40,689 nt of DNA, taken from the NCBI GenBank assembly GCA_029747585.1, contig JAPEVF010000403.1, positions 1 to 40,689 of the forward strand, in the 5' to 3' direction. Source of the DNA: Pleurotus djamor (lineage: Eukaryota; Basidiomycota; Agaricomycetes; Agaricales; Pleurotaceae). Position numbers and translations under genes: made by a program. This document shows positions 32,230-40,689 of this stretch, one piece after another (position 1 is the first letter of the stretch; each line of letters starts with the position of its first letter). The notes below the pieces were generated by a model that had not been told where the DNA came from, ran no database searches, and saw nothing but the letters and a program-made list of their open reading frames with translations.

Positions 32230-33668
32230 TCAGGTCTCGGGTTGTGCTGACGGTTCTTCCTCTTGTTGGATGGCATCACCGATAGCCACGGCACCAATGA
32301 CATAGCGAAGGACATCGCTCAAGGTGATAATGCCTAACAGACGACCCTTTTTACCACCGCGCTTCTCCTCCTCCTAAGCAAAAATTCAGGAATGGCGACA
32401 GTCGACGAGAAAGAAAAGACTTACGTCGCCTTCAACAACGACAAGTCGGTGGACTCGTCGTTTCTTTATGAGTTGCAATAGTGTACCTAGTGAGTCTGAC
32501 GCTGTGCAGACGATAACACCGGGGAAATCAGAAGAGCGTTTGGCTAACGCTTCGGAGATCGTCAAGTCTAGTGACTGGTAGGCTCCGAGGCGAACCAGAG
32601 TCTAGGNAAAAAAGTGTCAAGATGTGTGCCAGTGGTGACGGCAATGAAGAACGCACGATGACATCGACTGTTTCGTACATATTGAGAACGACGCCATCGT
32701 CATCGATGATTGGTACGGCTGAGATGGAACGCTCAGAGAACATGTGAACAACATCGAATACAGTAGTTCCAAGCTTGGCTGTGGCGATGGGATAATACGC
32801 GTTCTCTGGCTCGTACGTAGCTGGATCGTCAGTGTGTGGTCGGGAGACGTAGGTGCCTATTTTCAGTTTACGGAGAGAAAGGTGTAGCTGCTGGATTTCT
32901 TTGATGCACTATGACTACATTGTCAGGATGTGTGGGGCGCGGGATAGAGGGGAAAGCGAACCATACATTGATAGATATAAATTTAAGGAGGCGGTATTGG
33001 GTGAGGACGGAGACAATGACTTCATGACCAGTATCTGTGTCGTTGTCAAGAAGGGGCAACCGGCGGGCGTGGGTTTGGATGAGAAGTTTTGCAGCATCAT
33101 AAAGAGAGCTAGATGGGTGTTCTCGCAGCAACGGTGGGGTAGCAACGCCGAGCTCCTTTTCGATATCTAAGCTTTGATGAGATGGTGATCTATACGGGGG
33201 GCGAAACAAACAGACCTCGGATAGACTCTAGCTTGAATGTTTCTACGTCGGAGGCGGCCGCTTCCCAGTTGGCTGTGCGATAGTAGTATTGGATAAGATG
33301 TATGATATCCAGAACTGTCAGCATGCCGGCGAATCTGGACGTATCACTGTTCCACAACGGGGCTGAGACAACGCCTGGGCAACGATGGAGGTGAGTCGCC
33401 TGAATGAGGGAGATGATGTGATCGTACCGTTTAGCAAGAGACATTGTAAGGCTTTCTTGACATTGAGCTTTGTATCGAGAACGATAAGCCTGAAGCTGAC
33501 TGCATCATAGTTTGTGCGACTCTTGAGGAAGGTGCGTATTGTGTTGAGTGCTTGATCGTGGGACTCCTGGGAGAGATACGGAGGCAGGTGGGAGACACCG
33601 CGGCGGCGAGTTGAGGGCTTTCGCCTGACTTTGTTGTTTGCGACTGGCGAAAGTGTCGAACTCATCAT
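32230..33668 (-). CDS. SNF4: SNF4, gamma subunit of the AMP-activated (SNF1) kinase
   Basis: Nucleotide-sensing regulatory subunit of the SNF1/AMPK complex that controls the response to glucose loss. Six exons: 33668-33428, 33374-33216, 33166-32967, 32908-32657, 32601-32425, 32373-32230; 390 aa. Four CBS repeats are visible. CBS1: FRLIVLDTKLNVKKALQCLL with APLWNSDTSRFAGMLTVLD. CBS2: SLYDAAKLLIQTHARRLPLL with SVLTQYRLLKFI. CBS3: TTVFDVVHMFSERSISAVPI. CBS4: DSLGTLLQLIKKRRVHRLVV with LLGIITLSDVLRYVIG. Residues 1-55 are a basic Ser-rich extension. Two ATGs are adjacent; the first is used. An N (32607) is at the edge of intron 4. Divergent from the SSH4-like gene. Confidence 0.95.
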
Positions 33669-33824
33669 TCGAGTTGCTCTCAGAGTTAGAGTCGCAGCGA
33701 AACAGCCCTCGGCAATCTCCGATAGGCCGCCCAATCCGCCAACTCGTTACCAACTGAGTATAACACTTACTTACCACTACGACTACGCCCTTCTCCTTCT
33801 CCTCCCTTCTCCTCCCTCTCCTCC
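33669..33824. promoter_or_regulatory. Divergent promoter region, SNF4 / SSH4-like
   Basis: 156 bp between divergent start codons. The half next to the SSH4-like ATG is almost pure pyrimidine on the plus strand (33787-33824, CCTTCTCC-type runs), as in many basidiomycete leaders. No TATA box was seen. Confidence 0.6.
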
Positions 33825-35769
33825 ATGTCTGTGTCGCTGTCAGGCGATTATTTACATCGTCGTCCTCACCAGCACGACTTGCCGGACCAGGTCGTCCAAT
33901 CAGCCCTGCTCGCTCCCACCGTCATCCTCGAGCCTCCAAATGGCCCGCCTCCGCAAGATGCTCTCCTCGTCCTCCTGCCGCTCCTCATCGTTCTATCAAC
34001 ATTTCTATTCCTTCTGCTACTCTTCCTAGTATGCATGGTCTTCCTCCGCCGCAGGCGGGGTATAATGCTGCGAGAGCATGACGGCCCGGTTGATATGAGC
34101 AGGGAGGAACTCGTTGAAGGCGAGGGTGGCTTTGATGGCGTAGAGTCTCGCTGGCTAGAAACTGTCCCAGAGCCTGCCAGCCGAGAATACCTTCGTGCCA
34201 AAGGTAACTTTCAACCATACCTCTTGTCATCACAACTCCCTGATAACACCAATCACAGAACACCAATTACAATATCCGCCCAACTCCCTTCCCACAGACA
34301 TCACACTCTCCCAATTTCTCTCCATACAAGAGAAGGGCGTCTCTGCGTGGTGTTTCGAGCCTGATTTCGAGACTCTCAATTCGCTTCTTGTCCATGCACG
34401 CACCGAGATAACGTTCCTCCCCGACCCTGCAACTTCATCATGTGTTCAGTCAAATCTCCCACTACCCAAACTCAACGAGGTTTACTACTGGGAAGTTAAG
34501 CTCTTTGACCTTCCCGAGACCACCAATGTTGCTATCGGTCTCGCGACCAAGCCGTATCCAACTTTCCGTCTTCCAGGATGGAACCGTTACTCTGTTGCGT
34601 ACCACTCTAGTGGTGACAAGTCCCACAACTATCCTTTCACTTCTACCTCGTTTGGACCCTCACTCAAAGAAGGCGACGTCCTTGGTGTGGGCTATCGTCC
34701 CCGCTCGGGTACGGTCTTCTTCACTCGCAATGGTCGCAAGATGGAGGATGCGTTTATTGGCCTGAGCAGATGGAATCTCTTCCCAACGATCGGCGCTGAC
34801 GGCCCCTGTAGCGTCCATGTTAATCTCGGACAAGCAGGCTTCGTATTCATCGNAGCCAATGTCAAGAAGTGGGGGCTTGCTCCCAGCGTGGGAACGCTTG
34901 CACCTCCACCAGCGTACGGAAGTGAGCGTGGAAGCATCCTGCTCGATGTTGGCGGCGCAGTCAGGCAACCTGGAGATGTACTGCATGCCAGCCCGGGTGT
35001 CTCCCCTCCTCCGCGACGCTCACACCGTTCGCGGCGTCCGAGAGCGCATGGATCAGTACCTACTGCATCCTCTCCACTTCGCAATTCAGACATGCCGTCC
35101 TCGGTACCTCTTACCCCTCCCCCTCCCATCACGCCGATTGACGAAGATCCTGAAGAGGCGCATCAAGCAGGTCCTTCCTCGACTCGTTACATATCGCCCT
35201 CCGATTTGTCCTTCCATGTTCCTCCACATACCAACTTGCCCCCTTCACCTGGGGCCGGAGATGTTGCCGAGCTTTCTGATGCGCAGAGCACACGCAGCTC
35301 CGTCCATTCGTCTTCATCCAGGTCCCGGTCCCCTGACGCCCCATCAGGTGCGAGTCCTACATCTTCCTTCTCAACGCCTCGGCGTCGACCGCATTCCTTT
35401 ACTCACATGGTGGCCTCCTTAAACCCATCCTCAGACCCAACACAACAATCTATCCAGGTGCATCCTCCTCCTGAATCTCCGATGAGTCCAAATCCACCGA
35501 CACCTAATCAACGGGATATCCACCTGCAGGCGCTCTCCAGACCCACTGCTAGTGCCGATCGAAGCGCTGATCTTATTCCGCCTGATACCATGTCAAGGCG
35601 GGACCCTCCTGCGTACTCTCCTTTGGACGCGTTTGCGTATGCGGAAGGCGTTCATATCGACCTCCCAGCTGAGTTCATCGCTGCTGCGTTGGAGGGGAAT
35701 GCTATGCCCGAGAGCATTGTTGGGCAAGGGAATCAATCTCGCTCGGATCGCCGTAGCAGAAGGAGATGA
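33825..35769 (+). CDS. SSH4/EAR1-like SPRY-domain membrane adaptor for ubiquitin ligase Rsp5
   Basis: Endosomal/vacuolar single-pass protein; yeast relatives recruit the NEDD4-type ligase Rsp5 to sort membrane cargo for degradation. Two exons, 33825-34203 and 34259-35769; 629 aa. One membrane helix at about residues 45-75 (LLVLLPLLIVLSTFLFLLL) is followed by RRRRG. The SPRY domain spans about 130-330 (SIQEKGVSAWCFEPDFETL, YYWEVKLFDLPE, VAIGLATKPYPTFRLPGW, NRYSVAYHS, GDVLGVGYRPRSGTVFFTRN). The tail is long, Ser/Pro-rich and disordered, with PPxY motifs PPAYG and PPAYS that could bind WW domains. The N at 34853 falls in one codon and does not shift frame. Another AG 36 nt downstream of the chosen acceptor would also keep frame. 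Confidence 0.9.
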
Positions 35770-36072
35770 TTTCTTATGGCACACGTATCTATTTGTATAG
35801 TGGACGACTTGATATCGGATTCATCAATCTTAATAGCACATAGCGGGGCGCAAGTAACTTCATACCATCTGTGTTTCTAGTGATTATTGCATTATGTAGA
35901 TGCCTTCCCAGCTTTCTGTACGAGAAACGATTGCCCTTTAACATCACAAACTCACAAGCTCTCCCCAAGTCATCGGCAATCTCAACATTAATTTCAGGTA
36001 ATACAAATTCTTTGAGTATTGTACGGATCTCTATACAATGTCTGCTTCAAGTTCCTTATCACTTACTTCCGC
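35770..36072. other. Tail-to-tail intergenic, SSH4-like / AspRS
   Basis: 303 bp between two converging genes. No coding frame or structure was recognised; it should hold both 3' trailers. Confidence 0.6.
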
Positions 36073-38081
36073 CTAAGGCTGTAAACGTTTGGGGTCTCTT
36101 GGGAACATGGACGCCCTTCTGATGTTGTTCAATTTGAGGAACAACATCAAGACACGCTCAAGCCCTACGCCTCCACCTCCGTGAGGTGGGCAACCGAGAC
36201 GGAAGGAATCGATGTAAGATTTCAGCGATTCGGGGTCGACACCCTTCTTACGGATCTGCTCGGTGAGGAAGGCAGGATCGTGGATACGTTGGGCACCTGA
36301 TAGGATTTCCTCGCCTCTCATGAAGAAGTCGTATGAATTCGAGAGCGTCTACAAAAGCAGGTCAAGGAATGTACGACGAGAAGGAGAAATAGAACTGACT
36401 GGGTCATCAGGGTCAGGCATTGTGTAGAAGGGACGAAGTTCCAAGGGGAATTTATCGATGATGTAGTAGTCAGTGTCGTACTTCTCTTTGACGATGCGAC
36501 CGAGACGCTTCTCATTTTCCGTACTAGGAGTCGATTTAATAAGAGATCCGGGAACGGTGAAAGCACAACTTACTCGATGTCATCGAGAGGTCCACGTTCA
36601 ACGCCGTCAGCAATGAGAAGATCATTTGCCTCTTTGAAAGTGATTTTCAGGGTTTCCTCTCGCCACTTGAAGTCATCAGCGGGGAACTGCTTCTGAACGA
36701 CAGCAATCTCTTTCGAATACTTTTCCTTGAGTCCTTTGAAGATGGACTTGAGTGTATTATCCAAGAGTTCCATAACTTCGTGGTAGTGTTCTTCGATCGT
36801 CATTTCCAGATCAAGACCCATGAACTCGGTCATATGACGATGGGTACGAGAGTTCTCTGCACGGAAAACAGGACCGATTTCGTAAACTCTCTCGAAATCG
36901 GAGGCGATGGCCATCTGCTTCGCTAGCTGAGGAGACTGCGCGAGGAACGCACTTCCCTTGAAGTAGGTGACTTTGAAGACGGAAGCACCAGATTCCGTGG
37001 CAGCTCCTTGCAGCTTGGGACTATGGATCTCCATAAATCCTTCAGAGTGTAGATGCTGACGGAATAACTCTCCAATAGCCGCTTGGAGTTTGAACACGGC
37101 TTGGTTCGTTTGGGTCTGCATGATTGTTAGGATTAGACGGTGTAATTACGCAGAAAATCACGTACACGGAGGTCAACGATGCGGTTATCCAAGCGGGTTT
37201 TAAGGAGGACTCTGTTGAATTGGGATTGAGCGGGGTCTTGATTGGCGTCGGCGACTTCTTGTTGTTCATCGTCTTCATCTTCGGGCTCGTCTCCAGTGGT
37301 GATCGGTCGTGATGCGTCCTCAAGGGAGAAGGGAAGGCGTGCGTCCAAGCCAGAAATGAGATGCAGCTAATAGGGGGGTAAGATATGGATGTGATGGCGT
37401 TATACAGAAGCATCCTTGCACACCTTTGAGATGTGGATCTCAACATCGCTAATGCTTGCACTTTTGATCGGTTCTGGAGCTTTAGCTACCGTTCCTTCGA
37501 CCAAAACTATACTTTCGTCGGCGAGTCCAGCAGCCCATTTGGCCATCTGCTTTGAGACCTTCTCAGGCGCGACCAGAAGCAGGGCCTGTACGGAGTCGGT
37601 CCTCTGACGGAGGTTGAAGAACACCATCTTGTTGCCTTGGGCACGAGACGTCTGAACTCTAGCACGGAGCAGGACAGTCTCTCCATCGCGTTCAGCGGAT
37701 AGAGTAGAGATTTGAATTCTCGGCCTGTTGGGTCGAGACTGCGATTGGTTCAATGGGAGTTTCCCATAGAAATCGACAGCGAAATCCTAGAGGGGAATAT
37801 GATCAGTGTCGGGTAGTCGAAGCGATATAAGAAGACATACAACCTCGGCAGCCTGTTGCTGGGCGGCCAATTCTTTCTGCTGAGCAGCTCGTTCAGCGGC
37901 TTTCCTCTCCTTCTCGGCTTGCTTTGCTCTCTTCTTGAGCTCGCTTTTAGATGGACCGGTTTGTTCAGTAACCCTGCAGATCGAGTATATATTAGATAAG
38001 GCTACAATCAATATCAATAGCGTACTGCTCGGGTTGAGAACTCTCGGGTTGAGGATTGGCAGGCTTTTCGCTATCCGCCAT
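36073..38081 (-). CDS. DPS1: Aspartyl-tRNA synthetase, cytosolic (class IIb)
   Basis: Charges tRNA-Asp in the cytosol. Seven exons: 38081-38026, 37973-37844, 37786-37424, 37366-37166, 37115-36574, 36523-36400, 36348-36073; 563 aa. The N-terminus carries the basic tRNA-binding helix of eukaryotic AspRS ([20 protein letters not shown]). The OB-fold anticodon-binding domain follows ([29 protein letters not shown]). The class II core has [20 protein letters not shown], motif 2 [15 protein letters not shown], and motif 3 with GVGLERV near the end; it finishes [11 protein letters not shown], the family terminus. An acidic insert ([12 protein letters not shown]) lies near residue 245. All catalytic motifs are intact. 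Divergent from the aminotransferase gene. Confidence 0.97.
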
Positions 38082-38310
38082 TGTCGTAGGTTATGATTGC
38101 GGACAACCCTATGCAGCAAGCGATTAAATAAGGATTTGGAGGGAAGTCGAGGCCTAATCGATGACGGTCGATGGCTAGGGCTTCGCAAACCTCGAATTAG
38201 GGTTAGGAGTGAATCGGCGTTACTGCCGACGGTACATAAGCCCCAAAGTCAACCTCCGATCCCTTACGACCGCCCTCTAAACCTTTTCCACTCTTTCTCT
38301 TTGTATCACC
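38082..38310. promoter_or_regulatory. Divergent promoter region, AspRS / aspartate aminotransferase
   Basis: 229 bp between divergent start codons, next to the aminotransferase a pyrimidine-rich leader (TTTTCCACTCTTTCTCTTTG) before CACCATG. The words AACCTCGAATTAGGG and GAGGCCTAATCG lie mid-region, with no clear known site. Confidence 0.55.
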
Positions 38311-39918
38311 ATGCTCGCTACATCTTTGGCCCGGCGCACTCTGCTTGAGAGCAGGGGGAAAGCATTGCGGGCAGTGTCCACCTGGTCCAACGTTCCTGCC
38401 GGTCCTCCCGACCCAATTCTCGGTGAGAACATAACTTGCCTAGATTGTTCGCCGTTTTCTCAAGTCTTCTGACCTTCGGTTCTTATTGCCATGCTATTCT
38501 ACTTTCGTCGACGGTCACGCATGTGTAGGCGTCACCGAGGCCTTCAAAGCCGACAAGGACCCGCGCAAAATTAACTTGGGTGTTGGTGCTTACCGCGATG
38601 AAAAGGGCAAGCCTTACGTCTTGAGCAGCGTTAAGAAGGTTTACATGTTGATCCATCTTTCTGTAAATCTTGCTGAACAGTGGTGTTTTAGGCTGAACAA
38701 ATCCTTTCCGCGTCCAACCCCGACAAGGAATATCTCCCCATTAACGGACTTCCAGAGTTCACCAAGGCTGCCGCCAAGCTTGCTTACGGCTCTGAGAGTG
38801 TTCCCCTCCAAGAAGGCTCTGTACGTGGTTCGCCTGCTCAGCTTGTCAACTATGGCTCAATCAACGTTCTTGTAGGTTGCTATTACTCAGTCCATCTCCG
38901 GCACTGGCGCCCTCCGAATTGGAGGCGCGTTCCTCGGTCGTCATTATCCCGGCGCAAAAGTCATCTACCTTCCCGTCCCCTCTTGGGGAAACCATACCCC
39001 CATTTTCCGCGACTCTGGTCTCGAAGTTCGTGGCTACAGGTACTTCGACAAGAAAACCGTCGGGCTGGACTTTGAGGGACTTAAGGCCGACCTGAGGGTC
39101 AGTGAGCGTCTTAAGTCCGGTCTTTACGCGTACTGACAACTCGATTCCTCTCCAGGCTGCTCCAGAACAGGCTATCGTCCTCCTTCACGCTTGTGCCCAT
39201 AACCCCACTGGCGTTGACCCAACCCCCGAGCAATGGGCTGAGATCTCCGATATTGTCAAGGAAAAGAAGCTTTTCCCCTTCTTCGACATGGCCTACCAAG
39301 GATTCGCGTCTGGCTCAACTACCCGTGACGCTTTCGCTGTTCGCCACTTCGTTTCCCAAGGTCACCAAATCGCTCTTTCCCAATCGTTCGCTAAGAACAT
39401 GGGTCTTTACGGTGAACGTGTTGGTGCCTTCTCTTTGACGACTACCGACGCTGCCGAACGCGCCCGTGTCGACAGTCAGCTCAAGATCATTGTCCGTCCT
39501 ATGTACTCGAACCCTCCCTTGCACGGTGCCCGCATTGCTAGCACCATCCTTGGCAACCAAGAGCTTTACTCTGAATGGGAAGGCGAGGTCAAGGCCATGG
39601 CAGACCGTATCATCGGCATGAGAGAGAAACTCTACGACACTCTCACCCACGACTTGAAGACCCCTGGAGAGTGGGGCCATATCAAGAGCCAGATTGGCAT
39701 GTTCAGGTAACGCATATGACCATCCCTCGTTTGATCATCGATTCACTGAAATGCCTCCCAGTTTCACTGGCCTGACGCCTCCTCAAACCAAGGCTTTGGC
39801 TGAGAAGGCCCATGTCTATATGACTGCTGACGGTCGTATCTCCATGGCCGGTTTGAATGGCGGTAATATCGAGTACTTTGCCCAGAGCGTTGACTCTGCT
39901 GTCAGGGGTAACTTGTAA
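38311..39918 (+). CDS. AAT1: Aspartate aminotransferase, mitochondrial
   Basis: PLP enzyme interconverting aspartate/2-oxoglutarate and oxaloacetate/glutamate, part of the malate-aspartate shuttle. Six exons: 38311-38422, 38529-38638, 38692-38820, 38876-39097, 39156-39706, 39762-39918; 426 aa. An Arg-rich presequence ([20 protein letters not shown]) marks the mitochondrial form; the mature part begins near [19 protein letters not shown]. Key sites: [13 protein letters not shown] (Asn that binds the cofactor), [12 protein letters not shown], and the PLP lysine, about Lys271, in [16 protein letters not shown]. The arginine that binds the distal carboxylate is in the C-terminal part, which ends [19 protein letters not shown]. 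Complete, normal length. Confidence 0.97.
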
Positions 39919-40117
39919 AAACGATACCCGGTCTTTGGTGTAATAGACATTTTTCTTCGATTTCGATTTCATCTGTTCCTGAGACAAGGGGTTGCATCAG
40001 GGTGCTCTTGGAGGACTAAAGTGGCAATGGGTGAGCCATAAACGGAAGGTGACATGAAATTCAACGAGCGACTGGAGGTCACGGCGCTGCCTTCTTTCTT
40101 TTCTTCTTGCCCTCACG

Positions 40118-40689
40118 ATGGCTTCCCTTCGAATCCCCCCTTCCACCTCTTTTCCTCATTCTTTTTCTCGCTCGCCCTCGCCAAAACTACCAGGTGCCTG
40201 GCCAGGGACACCCCGAAGGCCTCTCAGTCTTCAGATGAGCCTTCACGATGAGCTCGTCGCCAGTTCGGTCGATGCAGATGGCAGCATGCAATCTCCCGAC
40301 TCCGTCCTCAGCGATCTCCGTTCATGCACAAGTACATTGGTTCCTCAAGAGTCGTTGTCAACCTTGGACTCAAAGGTAAGGAACTTGCCAAGCTTCAACC
40401 TTAACTCAACATCACCGACTTGCTCCATACTTGCAGTACAACGCAGGACCTTCTCTTACCTTATCCGCGGTAATCTTATCTACTTTGCTTTCGAAGCCCT
40501 GTTACTCACCAGTTTCTCAAGAAAATGCCAGGCGATTCCATCGACAAAGGTCTGCTCGTCCTTCAGCGTGACGAAGACGTGAATATCGCTCTACCCTGTG
40601 CACCGTTCTTATCCGAAGGGGAGGAAACCAAAATTGCAGGAGTTGGAGCCAACAAACTTCCGGGGGTGCGCATATATATGCTCTATTCC
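40118..40689 (+). CDS. Unidentified protein, N-terminal part (runs off the window end)
   Basis: Three exons so far: 40118-40375, 40437-40469 and 40513 to the window end; 156 residues with no stop. The start MASLRIPPSTSFPHSFSRSP and the next 70 residues are Ser/Pro-rich and probably disordered. Then come a short stretch LDSKYNAGPSLTLSAFLKKM and a more folded-looking part (DKGLLVLQRDEDVNIALPCA, AGVGANKLPGVRIYM). Intron 2 is only 43 nt (GTAATC to CACCAG); without it the frame ends at a TGA at 40562-40564, so it is needed to stay open. I do not recognise the family. It follows the aminotransferase by 199 bp on the same strand. Confidence 0.6.

Noticed and set aside
34692..35132. 146-codon minus-strand ORF over the SSH4-like gene
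   Set aside because: Lies opposite the SPRY-end and disordered tail; no own family, and the plus frame is clearly coding.

Overview
The window is nuclear DNA of a filamentous fungus, most likely a basidiomycete of the Agaricomycetes. Three things suggest this. Nearly every gene is broken by many short introns (mostly 50-70 nt, GT-AG, with C/TTRAY-like branch points). Genes are packed tail to tail or head to head with 80-350 bp between them. The protein set (SPRY-domain SSH4-like adaptor, Med5, eisosome PIL1, NatD, Mtm1-type carrier, DUF7053-like protein) is a eukaryotic fungal one. No tRNA, rRNA, CRISPR array, virus or intact transposon was seen. All exon models come from reading splice sites by eye and checking that the reading frame carries across every junction; none was checked against a database.

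Layout. 1-273 (-): start of a secreted protein. 427-1834 (-): eIF3h. 2093-4310 (+): zinc transporter. 4429-8054 (-): Mediator subunit 5. 8234-11227 (-): GRIP golgin. 11393-12541 (-): PEX14. 12679-14670 (+): mitochondrial EF-Tu. 14978-15703 (+): glycine cleavage H protein. 15809-16271 (-): complex I NDUFB11. 16402-17341 (-): NatD acetyltransferase. 17424-19458 (+): RIO2 kinase. 19625-20442 (+): SPF30 Tudor splicing factor. 20443-21859: gene-poor. 21860-22677 (-) and 22832-23498 (+): an unnamed head-to-head pair. 24083-25974 (-): PIL1/LSP1. 26308-27427 (-): eIF4E. 27771-28953 (+): Mtm1-like carrier. 29073-30159 (-): Vam7-like PX-SNARE. 30250-31381 (-): methyltransferase. 31466-31989 (-): DUF7053-like protein. 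32230-33668 (-): SNF4. 33825-35769 (+): SSH4-like. 36073-38081 (-): aspartyl-tRNA synthetase. 38311-39918 (+): mitochondrial aspartate aminotransferase. 40118-end (+): unidentified gene.

Most genes are housekeeping and not functionally clustered. Several serve mitochondria (EF-Tu, H protein, NDUFB11, Mtm1-like carrier, aspartate aminotransferase), translation (eIF3h, eIF4E, AspRS, RIO2) or endomembranes (golgin, Vam7-like, SSH4-like, PIL1). The best candidate for something undescribed is the head-to-head pair at 21.9-23.5 kb. Its two proteins share a sequence core and a nearly coincident phase-0 intron, but their tails differ. It lies in the stretch of the window richest in ambiguous bases.

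Sequence quality matters here. Single Ns at 263, 19850, 26710 and 29348 each shift a reading frame and seem to be one surplus base. An extra C near 18298-18302 shifts RIO2. Other Ns fall in introns or behave as substitutions.
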